Positions 1-7,630 of a stretch of DNA of 64,000 nt are shown here, piece by piece. The position numbers and the translations under genes were made by a program. How positions within the stretch are numbered: position 1 is the stretch's first letter; the number at the start of each line of letters is the position of its first letter. The notes beneath the pieces were generated by a model. It was given only the letters and a program-made list of their open reading frames with translations. It was not told where the DNA came from and made no database searches. The stretch is from Brevibacillus brevis NBRC 100599 (lineage in GTDB: Bacteria > Bacillota > Bacilli > Brevibacillales > Brevibacillaceae): positions 2,363,501-2,427,500 of the forward strand of contig NC_012491.1 in the NCBI RefSeq assembly GCF_000010165.1. The letters are read 5' to 3'.

Positions 1-30
1 TTTGCGAGGTAGAGTAGAGGAGGAATTGCA

Positions 31-354
31 TTGTCAAGTGCAGAATTGAACATTGTACAGTCTTGTCATACGTCTGATCGAAACAGTCATCACTCGGAAA
101 AAACCAAGCAAAACTTGCAGGCGCGTCTTAATCGGATTGAAGGACAGATTCGCGGGATTAAAGGCATGGTGGAGAAGGATGCTTATTGTGATGATGTCTT
201 GAATCAAATAGCTGCGGTACAATCCGCCTTAAATTCAGTAGGACGTATCCTTTTGGAAGGACATATGAAATCCTGTGTGATTGAACGCATCCAAGAAGGG
301 GACAACACAGTCATTGACGAGCTGTTAACCACGATGAATAAGCTGATGAAATAA
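31..354 (+). CDS. csoR: CsoR/FrmR-family metal-sensing repressor
   Basis: 107-residue all-helical repressor. The CsoR copper fingerprint is present: C53, H78 and C82, with the same spacing as C45/H70/C74 of B. subtilis CsoR. The conserved helix RLNRIEGQIRGIKGMVE precedes it. Copper(I) binding would release DNA and derepress copper export genes. The start is a TTG about 8 nt after AGAGGAGG. The N-terminal tail is longer than usual and holds an extra C12-H13 and H20-H21, which could be an accessory metal site (inference). No copZ/copA is visible downstream; they may lie upstream of the window. The next gene encodes a Met-rich cupredoxin protein, which fits a copper role. Family assignment is firm; metal identity is inferred from residues only. 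Confidence 0.9.
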   Translation: MSSAELNIVQSCHTSDRNSHHSEKTKQNLQARLNRIEGQIRGIKGMVEKDAYCDDVLNQIAAVQSALNSVGRILLEGHMKSCVIERIQEGDNTVIDELLTTMNKLMK

Positions 355-378
355 AAGCTTCAGAAATGAAGCTTTTTT
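353..378 (+). terminator. Rho-independent terminator of csoR
   Basis: A perfect 9-bp stem (AAAAGCTTC with GAAGCTTTT) around a 6-nt loop is followed by a T run. It overlaps the csoR stop codon. Confidence 0.85.
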
Positions 379-407
379 ATAATGGCGAAAATAAGAAAAA
401 GTGTGAG

Positions 408-434
408 CCCTCTCGACAGTAGTAGAGGGTTTTC
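408..434 (+). terminator. Second hairpin with short T run
   Basis: CCCTCT pairs with AGAGGG across a 10-nt loop, followed by TTTTC. It could back up the csoR terminator or end an unseen short transcript. Confidence 0.5.
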
Positions 435-444
435 GCGTTGGTTT

Positions 445-469
445 TGTCCTATTTAGTTGGCGTAGGACA
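445..469. promoter_or_regulatory. Inverted repeat upstream of the cupredoxin gene
   Basis: TGTCCTA (445-451) and TAGGACA (463-469) form a perfect 7-bp inverted repeat with an 11-nt spacer, about 40 nt before the TTG start at 508. It could be an operator or a leader hairpin. It does not look like the usual G/C-tract CsoR operator. Confidence 0.35.
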
Positions 470-507
470 TACTTTACAAGGAGGGGAATATACTCGGGGG
501 TGGTATC

Positions 508-1389
508 TTGAGCGCGGTGTATCAGATCCTGATCTACGTCGGTTTTGCTTACGTTTGTTTCACATGGTTTATCTGGCGACGAAAGCAGGGTATCGATCAT
601 ATGCAAGGCATGATGGGTACGATGTCTGTCAGTATGACGATTGGCTTGATCGGAGGGTTGATCTTCGGAGATGTTTACAGGGGAGACCTTTATGTATCCA
701 CCATGTGGGGAATGCTGGCAGGTGGACTGTCTGGTTTTCTGCTAGGAGTTCCTCTGTCGATCCTGAGTATGGTAGAAGGCATCTTATCGGGCGTAATGGG
801 CGGGATGATGGGTGCCATGCTGGGAGAGATGGTACCCAGTGAAAAAGTAGAGTCTCTCCTGTTTGTTTTCGTCATGCTCTTTACCGTATGTATACTGCTC
901 GTAGCCAAGCTGATTGATTTTCATAAAAAAGAAACGAAGTGGTCCTCCTTTTTTCATCATCCAAGCACTCCAGCTATATTGCTCCTCGCTGTCTTCTTCT
1001 GGTATCAATCATTACCGTTTCCATCCCCGGCTCTTTTTGCTGGTGATCGCACGACAGAAATCAACCTCACAGCCGTCGACTTTTCCTATAAACCGAACCA
1101 ATTTACCGTTAAAAAAGATACGGAGATCAAAGTCGTCTTTCAAAATGATGGCAATGTAGAGCACGATATTCAGGTTGTTTCGTATGGGAAAATTGTAACG
1201 ATTTCAGAATCAAGCAGCGAACATCGTCATGGAGGAATGGCTAAGGACGTTGTACATTTGCACGCCAGACCGGGAGAGTCTGTTGAAACAGTGTGGAAGG
1301 CATTGGAGGAAGGAACCTACGAATTTTATTGTACAATCCCGGGACACAAAGAAAGCGGTATGATTGGGCGTTTGCAAGTGACGGGTTGA
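508..1389 (+). CDS. Met-rich membrane protein fused to a cupredoxin domain
   Basis: 293 residues. The N-terminal half (about 1-175) has an initial TM segment, several Gly/Met-rich hydrophobic segments with many methionines (DHMQGMMGTMS and GVMGGMMGAMLGEM), and a last TM segment around 155-172. The C-terminal 120 residues are a cupredoxin fold with a complete type 1 copper set: H219, C275, H280 and M285 (C-x4-H-x4-M). The copper domain should lie outside the membrane. A loop between ligands is His-rich (SEHRHGGM). The start is TTG at 508 after GGGGGTGG. A role in copper handling or electron transfer is inferred from the ligands and from the neighbouring csoR. I do not recognise a named family for the whole architecture. 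Confidence 0.8.
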   Translation: MSAVYQILIYVGFAYVCFTWFIWRRKQGIDHMQGMMGTMSVSMTIGLIGGLIFGDVYRGDLYVSTMWGMLAGGLSGFLLGVPLSILSMVEGILSGVMGGMMGAMLGEMVPSEKVESLLFVFVMLFTVCILLVAKLIDFHKKETKWSSFFHHPSTPAILLLAVFFWYQSLPFPSPALFAGDRTTEINLTAVDFSYKPNQFTVKKDTEIKVVFQNDGNVEHDIQVVSYGKIVTISESSSEHRHGGMAKDVVHLHARPGESVETVWKALEEGTYEFYCTIPGHKESGMIGRLQVTG

Positions 1390-1449
1390 AGCAAAGGGGG
1401 AGGAAAATACCTTTCTTTTGCGAGCGTTTTTCTTTTTGGGGTAGCAATC

Positions 1450-1477
1450 ACGCCTACTGGGTGGGCTGCATAGTGTA
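1450..1477 (+). promoter_or_regulatory. Possible sporulation sigma (SigE/SigK-type) promoter for cotJ
   Basis: CATAGTGTA at 1469-1477 fits the SigK -10 pattern CATANNNTA and partly the SigE one. An AC dinucleotide 17 nt upstream (1450-1451) sits where SigK expects its -35. It lies about 40 nt before the cotJA start. B. subtilis cotJ is transcribed in the mother cell, so the position is sensible. Confidence 0.4.
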
Positions 1478-1515
1478 GTCATGAAGGAACAGACATTACA
1501 AGTTGGAGGAGGATA

Positions 1516-1749
1516 TTGGCATTGCATTCGCAAACACGCGACTACTTTCCGTACGTTGGTCCCTTCGATCCTTGTCCGCCAATTCGGGTGAAGACGTACC
1601 AGGTCCCCCCTCAGCTGTTCATGACATTTCAGCCGGAGAACTTACCACAATATAGCCCGATGGAAGCATTGAAATTAGGTACGTTATGGCCGGCACTTTT
1701 TAGCCCCTATGATCCCAGACTGAGTCATTTGGGGAGGGGGCACTCATGA
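1516..1749 (+). CDS. cotJA: Spore coat associated protein CotJA
   Basis: 77 residues, rich in Pro, Tyr and Phe. It has the CotJA pattern of VGPFDPCPP near the N-terminus, a central PPQLFMTFQ stretch, and a closing ALKLGTLWPALFSPY motif. The start is TTG at 1516, after GGAGGAGGA. It is the first gene of a three-gene operon and overlaps cotJB by 4 nt (ATGA), which suggests translational coupling. The product is a small structural protein of the inner coat laid down by the mother cell (family knowledge). Confidence 0.88.
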   Translation: MALHSQTRDYFPYVGPFDPCPPIRVKTYQVPPQLFMTFQPENLPQYSPMEALKLGTLWPALFSPYDPRLSHLGRGHS

Positions 1750-2018
1750 CAGCTGAAAATAGATTCGGCGACGAACAATATTACGCATTGCTTGAACAGC
1801 TACAAGCGATCGATTTTGTACTAGTAGAGCTCAGTCTTTATTTAGATACGCATCCAACCGATCAGAATGCGCTCCAGCAGTTCAATGATTTAACGGAGCA
1901 ACGCTGGGTTTTGGCAAACGAATATGAGAAATTGTACGGGCCTCTGCAAAATCTTGGCCGTAGTTATTCAGGCTATCCGTGGCAGTGGAATGATGATCCA
2001 TGGCCTTGGCAAGTTTAG
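1746..2018 (+). CDS. cotJB: Spore coat protein CotJB
   Basis: 90 residues. The helical N-terminal part (YYALLEQLQAIDFVLVELSLYLDTHP) and the aromatic C-terminus with repeated Trp-Pro (YPWQWNDDPWPWQ) are typical of CotJB. It overlaps cotJA by 4 nt and is followed 21 nt later by cotJC. CotJ proteins are needed for normal coat protein composition. The family assignment is confident. Confidence 0.9.
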   Translation: MTAENRFGDEQYYALLEQLQAIDFVLVELSLYLDTHPTDQNALQQFNDLTEQRWVLANEYEKLYGPLQNLGRSYSGYPWQWNDDPWPWQV

Positions 2019-2039
2019 AAGAGAGGGATAACGAAACCG

Positions 2040-2609
2040 ATGTGGATCTATGAAAAAAAACTGCAGTATCCGGTTCGTGTCAGTAAGTGCGATGTGAGAA
2101 TGGCGAAATATTTGATTGAACAATACGGAGGGGCGGATGGAGAGCTGGCAGCCGCTCTGCGCTATATGAACCAGCGGTATACGATCCCGAATAAAGTGGT
2201 CGGATTATTAACGGATATCGCTACCGAAGAGTTTGCGCATCTCGAAATGATTGCCACGATGGTGTATAAGCTGACCAAAGACGCGACTGTCGAAGAGCTG
2301 AAGGAAGCGGGACTGGGTGAGCATTACGCCAATCATGATCGGGCGCTCTTTTACAACAATGCCAGTGGTGTGCCGTGGACGGCGGCCTATATAGCTGCCA
2401 AGGGCGATCCAATCGCCGACCTTTACGAGGATATTGCAGCGGAAGAAAAAGCCCGCGCGACGTATCAATGGCTAATTGACATGACCGATGATGTTGATTT
2501 GCAGGACAGCTTGAAGTTTTTGCGGGAGCGGGAAGTCGTTCACTCTATGCGTTTCCGCGAGGCTGTAGAGATTTTGAAGGAAGAGCAGAATGCGAAGAAG
2601 ATATTTTGA
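2040..2609 (+). CDS. cotJC: CotJC, manganese-catalase-type coat protein
   Basis: 189 residues with the ferritin-like four-helix fold of manganese catalases. Likely dimetal ligands are the Glu in DGELAAALRY, the ATEEFAHLEM pair, the AAEEKARATY helix and the final EVVHSMRF. It would break down peroxide within the spore coat or serve structurally. It is the last gene of cotJABC and is followed by a strong terminator. The ATG at 2040 gives the canonical MWIYEKKLQYP start. Confidence 0.92.
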   Translation: MWIYEKKLQYPVRVSKCDVRMAKYLIEQYGGADGELAAALRYMNQRYTIPNKVVGLLTDIATEEFAHLEMIATMVYKLTKDATVEELKEAGLGEHYANHDRALFYNNASGVPWTAAYIAAKGDPIADLYEDIAAEEKARATYQWLIDMTDDVDLQDSLKFLREREVVHSMRFREAVEILKEEQNAKKIF

Positions 2610-2614
2610 GGGTG

Positions 2615-2644
2615 AAAAAAGAGAGCTGGTGGGCTCTCTTTTTT
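2615..2644. terminator. Bidirectional terminator after cotJC
   Basis: A symmetrical hairpin (AAAAAAGAGAGC with GCTCTCTTTTTT, 6-nt loop) serves cotJC on the plus strand and the 2703-3842 gene on the minus strand. Confidence 0.9.
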
Positions 2645-2702
2645 CTAATTTAGCTGTGGAGTTCTAATGTGTACTGGTATTGGCATGAAGGAAAATGTGC
2701 TG

Positions 2703-3842
2703 CTACATATCGGGGGTGTACGGAACAACTATGATGGATCTTCGTCCCCATTTATGTTCAAAATCGAAATAACCATACATCATTTCCACTACATCTCGTA
2801 GAGGTACAACCAGTACGGTGTTATTATGCAGCTTTGCTTTTGCAGATGCAGTGGTTGGGTACCCATTATGTACAAATCGATTACTTCCTACCGGGATGAT
2901 TATCTTATTTTCCCCTTGCCAGGTGTCCTCTTCAATGAGTGTTGCGGTCTGCGTAGAGTCGTCCCATTGAATAGTAGCACCAAGAATATCGGCTAACTCG
3001 CGAAGTGAAACATAAGTGACATCATTTTCAACAAAAGTTTGTTGCACTAGTTTTTTATTATCTACTGTCACATTCAGCGCAGCGTTGTCTATATAAGGGG
3101 CAGAGCTCTCGTGCGTATAAGTTATACTAACATCATCAATATCTTCATACTTTCCAACGTTAGAATTGATAAAATCTAGTGGTATATCAAATGATGCGTA
3201 TACATATTGCCCCGGTTCTAAACGTAATGACGAATTAACAACTGGGTGGGTCGTTTCGGAGTAGAAATGAACGAGTCCTTTTTTGTCCGTAATGGAGACT
3301 CCAGAGTATTTAAAATTAGTAGCGGTTGCCTCTCCCTGATTAAGTAAAAAGGTCCTGAAGTAAAATTTTTCCTGGTCCATTCCATGATATTGTTTTCCAA
3401 AAATGACGTTTGGTTTGAATTCTGCTTTTTTCCCTAATGTAAACGTATATGTTGGCTTTAGGTAAGCACCCTCAATCTGTGAGGGATGGGTAACGAAAGG
3501 AGCCAGATCAAAGTTTTCAATATCGAAAAGACCTAAATCGTTATCGCCTGCTTCCAAATGATAACTGTCAATGGTTTTAGGTGTAGCGCCGATTTTTTGC
3601 CCTTTACCATTGACCAAATCAATGCTTCCTTTAAGGTCATGGATTTCATAGGGACTGATATTCCCCCATCTCATATAACCCTGTGCATAGTGACTTCCAT
3701 CAGAACTTGTTATGAATTTTAATTCGATCAATTCAAACTGCAAAGGATTCTTCTCCAATGATGCATAGGACACTGGAACCGAAGCAAAGAAAATAAAAAA
3801 GATTGCAAGAAGGCACGTAAAAAGTCTAACCATTTTCCCCAT
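2703..3842 (-). CDS. Secreted protein with copper amine oxidase N-like domain (copy A)
   Basis: 379 residues. A signal peptide (about 1-27; hydrophobic LLAIFFIFFASVPVS, cleavage near SYA) is followed by a region of about 110 residues specific to this copy, a beta-rich middle domain (140-250), and a C-terminal Cu_amine_oxidN1-type domain (about 255-375; VSLRELADILGATIQW and VVPLRDVVEMM). Despite the name, this domain is a common extracellular module in Bacillota, often in wall or S-layer settings. It does not imply oxidase activity. It is a tandem paralogue of the next gene (3910-4725), sharing promoter region, signal peptide and C-terminal half. Function unknown. Confidence 0.75.
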   Translation of the reverse strand: MGKMVRLFTCLLAIFFIFFASVPVSYASLEKNPLQFELIELKFITSSDGSHYAQGYMRWGNISPYEIHDLKGSIDLVNGKGQKIGATPKTIDSYHLEAGDNDLGLFDIENFDLAPFVTHPSQIEGAYLKPTYTFTLGKKAEFKPNVIFGKQYHGMDQEKFYFRTFLLNQGEATATNFKYSGVSITDKKGLVHFYSETTHPVVNSSLRLEPGQYVYASFDIPLDFINSNVGKYEDIDDVSITYTHESSAPYIDNAALNVTVDNKKLVQQTFVENDVTYVSLRELADILGATIQWDDSTQTATLIEEDTWQGENKIIIPVGSNRFVHNGYPTTASAKAKLHNNTVLVVPLRDVVEMMYGYFDFEHKWGRRSIIVVPYTPDM

Positions 3843-3906
3843 TTCAAATCACCCCAAGATTGAAAATATCATGTTAGAAAAGCATTCAGTAAAGAAGGAT
3901 TTTCCC
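3843..3906 (-). repeat. Duplicated upstream segment, copy A
   Basis: About 64 nt directly upstream of the copy A start match 4726-4789 with few changes (TTTCAAATCACCCCAAGATT is common to both). The duplication therefore included the leader and probably the promoter. Here the hairpin seen in the other copy is damaged (GAAAATCC no longer pairs with the downstream GCTTTTC). Confidence 0.8.
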
Positions 3907-3909
3907 TTC

Positions 3910-4725
3910 TCATCTATAAAGAAGATCATTCGGAATGACGACGATGGTTTTCTGACCCCCTTTATGTTCAAAAACAACATAGTAATCCAGCATTTCTACA
4001 ATATCTCGTAAAGGTACAACCAGGGTAGTGTTATTGTACAGCTTCGCTTTTCCCGACACAGTAGTTTCGCGACCTTGATCAATAAAGCGATCACTGCCAA
4101 CAGGTATGACTATTTGTCTATCGTATTCCATGAAGTTGTCTCTCAGGATGAGCGTTGCCGTTTGGGTAGGATCATTCCACTGGATCGTAGCACCAAGAAC
4201 GTCGGCTAACTCGCGAAGGGAAACATAAGTGACATCATTTTCAACAAAGGTTTGTTGCACAAGCTTTTTATTATTTACGGTCACATTCACTGCTGAGTCG
4301 TCTTTATAAGGAGCAGTGTTATCGCGGAGAATCAAAATACTAATTTTTCTGATGTCATTTATGTTTTTAAACCTAGAATCAATAAAATCTAAGGGCAGTT
4401 CAAATTTTGCTTCTACAAAATGTCCCGGCTCTAGCTTCAACGATGAATTGATAACAGTGTGGCTAGTTTCTGGGTAGAAGTGGTCCATTCCGTTTTTGCC
4501 CGCAAATGAGAGACCTGCGTAGCTAAAATTTGTAGCGGTTGCTTCACCTAGATTAAGTAATAGGGCATAAATAAAAAACGTGTTGTTGTCCTCTGATCTT
4601 CCATAAATCATTGAATCTACAATGACATTTGCCTTGAGTTCTGCCCCTTCAGACACTGGAACCGAAGCAAAGAAAATAAAAAAGATTGCAAGAAGGCACG
4701 CTAAAAGTCTAACCATTTTCCCCAT
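3910..4725 (-). CDS. Secreted protein with copper amine oxidase N-like domain (copy B, shortened)
   Basis: 271 residues. The first 25 residues match copy A almost exactly (MGKMVRLLACLLAIFFIFF). The sequence then jumps at A28 straight to the middle domain that begins at A140 in copy A, so about 112 residues are absent. The middle domain is diverged. The C-terminal repeat domain is close to identical in places (NKKLVQQTFVENDVTYVSL). The reading frame is intact, so this is a shorter paralogue, not a pseudogene. It lies downstream of the RNase J gene on the same strand, with a hairpin between. Function unknown; probably extracellular. Confidence 0.72.
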   Translation of the reverse strand: MGKMVRLLACLLAIFFIFFASVPVSEGAELKANVIVDSMIYGRSEDNNTFFIYALLLNLGEATATNFSYAGLSFAGKNGMDHFYPETSHTVINSSLKLEPGHFVEAKFELPLDFIDSRFKNINDIRKISILILRDNTAPYKDDSAVNVTVNNKKLVQQTFVENDVTYVSLRELADVLGATIQWNDPTQTATLILRDNFMEYDRQIVIPVGSDRFIDQGRETTVSGKAKLYNNTTLVVPLRDIVEMLDYYVVFEHKGGQKTIVVIPNDLLYR

Positions 4726-4789
4726 TTCAAATCACCCCAAGATTGAAAATATCATGCTAGAAAAGCCCTCCAGAAAGAAGGCTTTTCCC
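4726..4789 (-). repeat. Duplicated upstream segment, copy B
   Basis: Counterpart of 3843-3906. It lies between the RNase J stop and the copy B start, and contains an intact 8-bp hairpin. Confidence 0.8.
4758..4788 (-). terminator. Probable terminator of the RNase J gene
   Basis: On the minus strand GAAAAGCC pairs perfectly with GGCTTTTC across a 12-nt loop, just after the RNase J stop codon. The T stretch forms part of the 3' arm. Confidence 0.55.
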
Positions 4790-6457
4790 TCACACATCCA
4801 TAATAATCGGCAGGATCATGGGTCTGCGCTTTGTTTTGGCATACACGAATTTCCCAATTGATTCCCGCATTCCTTGCTTCAGGCGGTTCCACTGACTCAC
4901 ATTCGCTTCCTGCAGATTGGTGATCACCTCGGATGCAAGGCGAGTCGCTTCTTCCAACAGGCCCTCTGATTCCGGGGCATGAATGAATCCGCGAGAAATA
5001 AGGTCAGGACCCGACAAAATCTTGCCGTCAGTTTTACTGCGCGTCACAACGATTACGAGTATGCCATCTTCCGAAAGATGTTTGCGATCCCGTAATATTC
5101 CATTCCCTACATCCCCGATTCCTAAACCATCCACCAAGGTATTGCCGGCAGGGATTTTTCTTTCCTGCACAGCCACACCATCCTGAATATCCACGACATC
5201 CCCGTTATTTATTATGAAAATGGACTCGAAATCAACGCCGACGGATTCAGCCAACTGACGATGTTGATGGAGCATCCGATACTCGCCGTGAATGGGGATA
5301 AAGTATTGTGGCTTCATGAGAGTGAGCATGAGCTTCAACTCTTCCTGGAAGCCATGACCGGATACATGCATGCCAGTTCCAGAGCCATATATAACGTTGG
5401 CTCCCATAATAAACAAGTTGTCGACGATGCGCGCTACATTTCGTTCGTTCCCTGGAATGGGGGAGGAAGAGAGGATGACGGTATCGCCGCGTTCTACTTT
5501 TACGTGTCGATACCCGGAGGTCGACAACCGTGATAAAGCAGCCATGGGTTCGCCTTGACTTCCGGTGCATAGAATAGCGACACGGGCAGGATCGAGCTCG
5601 CCCACTTCTTCTATTTCCACCAACATGCCTTCTGGTATATGCAAATAGCCTTGTTCCGAAGCGATTCTGACCACATTGACCATACTTCGACCCAATAATG
5701 CCAGCTTTCGATTCGTCGCTTCTACGGCATCTATGACTTGTTGGAGCCGGTATACATTGGAAGCAAACGTCGAGACAAATATTTTCTGATGTGCCTTACT
5801 GAATGCTTCTAACAGACGATCGCCCACGTGTTTTTCTGATGGAGTAAAGCCTGGGCGCTCCGCATTGGTACTCTCTGACAACAAGGCCAATACACCTTTC
5901 TGCCCGATTTCAGCCATTCTGTGCAAATCGGGGGATTGCTTATGCACCGGCGTTAAATCAAATTTAAAATCGCCCGTATGCACAATAGCGCCTGCTTTTG
6001 TTTCAAATACAACACCCAAGCAATCTGGAATGCTATGGTTCGTCTGAAAAAAGCTGATTGTGAGCGAGCCAAATGAAATGGTAGAGTCACGATCGATGGA
6101 GATGAGGGTGGACTGATGAAGCAAATTATGCTCCTTCAGCTTTAATTCGATAAGACCTAACGTTAAGCGGGTACCGTAAACAGGGACGTTTAATTGTCGC
6201 AAAAAATATGGGATACCCCCGATGTGATCCTCATGCCCATGCGTGACGATCAAGGCACGTACTTTTTCTTGATTTTCTAGCAGATAACTAATGTCCGGTA
6301 TGATCAGATCAATTCCTAAATAACTCTCATCCGGAAACTTCGAGCCACAATCGATGAGGACAATTTCATCCCCATATTGAATCCCATACATGTTTTTGCC
6401 GATTTCATATACTCCTCCTAAAGCAAAAATAGAAAGAGTTTCATTCCATGCATTCAT
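4790..6457 (-). CDS. Ribonuclease J family exo/endonuclease
   Basis: 555 residues, the usual RNase J length. The metallo-beta-lactamase core carries THGHEDHIGGIPYFLRQL (HxHxDH zinc site), HTGDFKFD, the beta-CASP region with GSQGEP, and HVSGHGFQEE plus IPIHGEYR further on. A C-terminal domain follows. RNase J degrades mRNA 5' to 3' and matures rRNA. The protein starts with the classic ALGGVYEIGKN strand. B. subtilis has two (rnjA, rnjB); I cannot tell which this matches, and it may be an extra paralogue. The ATG has GGGAGGT about 12 nt upstream. Confidence 0.9.
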   Translation of the reverse strand: MNAWNETLSIFALGGVYEIGKNMYGIQYGDEIVLIDCGSKFPDESYLGIDLIIPDISYLLENQEKVRALIVTHGHEDHIGGIPYFLRQLNVPVYGTRLTLGLIELKLKEHNLLHQSTLISIDRDSTISFGSLTISFFQTNHSIPDCLGVVFETKAGAIVHTGDFKFDLTPVHKQSPDLHRMAEIGQKGVLALLSESTNAERPGFTPSEKHVGDRLLEAFSKAHQKIFVSTFASNVYRLQQVIDAVEATNRKLALLGRSMVNVVRIASEQGYLHIPEGMLVEIEEVGELDPARVAILCTGSQGEPMAALSRLSTSGYRHVKVERGDTVILSSSPIPGNERNVARIVDNLFIMGANVIYGSGTGMHVSGHGFQEELKLMLTLMKPQYFIPIHGEYRMLHQHRQLAESVGVDFESIFIINNGDVVDIQDGVAVQERKIPAGNTLVDGLGIGDVGNGILRDRKHLSEDGILVIVVTRSKTDGKILSGPDLISRGFIHAPESEGLLEEATRLASEVITNLQEANVSQWNRLKQGMRESIGKFVYAKTKRRPMILPIIMDV

Positions 6458-6620
6458 ACGTAGTAATGACCTCCCTAAAGGATCTTGTGGTTACTTTTAC
6501 CTATTGGAATGCTGAGTATGTATGGATAACAGGTGAGATCAAGAGGCAAAAATGGATGAATGAAGCAATCAGGAGTCGGGCACACTGGGGTAAGACTCAT
6601 TTTGGAAGGGAGCAGCTCCG
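6458..6620. other. Divergent intergenic region
   Basis: 163 nt between RNase J (minus) and the His-rich protein (plus). It must hold both promoters, but I find no convincing -35/-10 pair or structured leader. Confidence 0.4.
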
Positions 6621-7040
6621 GTGATAACCAAACGATTTCTTTTCCGCTTGTTTCTATTGATTGCGATTGCGGCTGGTGTGGAATGGTTTGTGTACACGAA
6701 CCAACAAGCGCAAACCGAAGTGGTAGCAGACGAGTCGCACGCTCATCATGCAGAGCCGACACTCGCTGTGACGCATACCCTTGTAAAAGATGATTTGCAA
6801 CTCAAATTGGCCGTGACGAACTTTTCTTTTTCCCTCGAAAACATGGGGAAAGAAAACAAGCACGGGGAAGGCCATGTTCATTTGTACCTCGATGGCAAAA
6901 AAATCGCCAAAGTATTTGAGTCTAGCTATGTCATGAAGGATATCCCTGCTGGGAAGCATGAGATCAAGGTAGAATTGGCACATAATAACCACGAGTCGTA
7001 TGGTGTAGCAGAGAGCTTTTCCATTGAGGTAAAGCCCTGA
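6621..7040 (+). CDS. Secreted or membrane-anchored His-rich protein
   Basis: 139 residues. An N-terminal uncleaved or signal segment (FLFRLFLLIAIAAGVEWFVY) is followed by a His cluster (ESHAHHAEP) and a small beta-domain with HGEGHVHLYLDGKK and ELAHNNHESYG. The His pattern suggests metal binding outside the cell (inference). The domain resembles small extracytoplasmic metal-handling domains, but I cannot name it with confidence. The start is GTG at 6621, preceded by GGAAGGGAG. A bidirectional terminator follows. Confidence 0.65.
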   Translation: MITKRFLFRLFLLIAIAAGVEWFVYTNQQAQTEVVADESHAHHAEPTLAVTHTLVKDDLQLKLAVTNFSFSLENMGKENKHGEGHVHLYLDGKKIAKVFESSYVMKDIPAGKHEIKVELAHNNHESYGVAESFSIEVKP

Positions 7041-7067
7041 TAAGCAAGGGTAACTGTTGGGAAAAGG

Positions 7068-7118
7068 AAAAAAGCCGACTTCGATGCGCCTTGTGGCTTT
7101 CGAACTGTCGGCTTTTTT
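7068..7118. terminator. Bidirectional terminator
   Basis: AAAAAAGCCGAC pairs with GTCGGCTTTTTT around a 27-nt loop, between convergent genes. Confidence 0.8.
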
Positions 7119-7128
7119 CGTGAATAGA

Positions 7129-7569
7129 CTAGCGCATGAGCACGCTGACTTTTGCTTGCTGGTCTGGCAGGGCAATCACCAAAGTCGGATAGCTGATGAC
7201 TTGGATTTTCATCGAACCCGGAGCTGGTGCTTGTACCCGAACTTGTACGGCGAAGTCATGAGGGCCAGTCCGCTTGACTTGGTCCGTCACTAAACGATAT
7301 CCTCCTGTAGGGCGCTGTCCTGCACCCACGACTACATAGGATTTTCCGTTGGCACGAACAATGGTGTGTCCGCCATTTTTTCGAACTGTCTTCAAAGCTT
7401 CCTGCACAGCCGGTGGATAGGGAGCAGCAACGGCCTCATAACCAGCATTTGCTTGTACAGCCTCTTTCGCCACAGGCTCAGATACGATAGGATGTTGAGG
7501 TGACAAGACTTGTGTACCGGTTACTGCCAAGGTTGCGGTTAAGAGTAAGCTAGGAAATACTTGCAACAT
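7129..7569 (-). CDS. Secreted PrcB-like (protease complex subunit) domain protein
   Basis: 146 residues from the ATG at 7569, chosen because GGAGGG lies 6 nt upstream; the longer reading lacks a site. A signal peptide (VFPSLLLTATLAVTGTQ) precedes a spacer and a C-terminal domain with TGGYRL, then V-rich strands, then PAPGSM and SYPTLVIALP. This matches the PrcB C-terminal domain found in spirochaete dentilisin complexes and many secreted Bacillota proteins. The true role in this organism is unknown. It is divergent from the 7631 gene with a 61-nt gap. Confidence 0.65.
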   Translation of the reverse strand: MLQVFPSLLLTATLAVTGTQVLSPQHPIVSEPVAKEAVQANAGYEAVAAPYPPAVQEALKTVRKNGGHTIVRANGKSYVVVGAGQRPTGGYRLVTDQVKRTGPHDFAVQVRVQAPAPGSMKIQVISYPTLVIALPDQQAKVSVLMR

Positions 7570-7630
7570 CAAGATCCCTCCAATTGATAAAAGTAATGAA
7601 TCGATCATCATATAGACTGAGGTGACAGGC

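Noticed and set aside
438-842. Overlapping plus-strand frame at the start of the cupredoxin gene
   Set aside because: Out of frame with the strongly supported membrane/cupredoxin gene, with no ribosome site and arginine/histidine-rich shadow composition.
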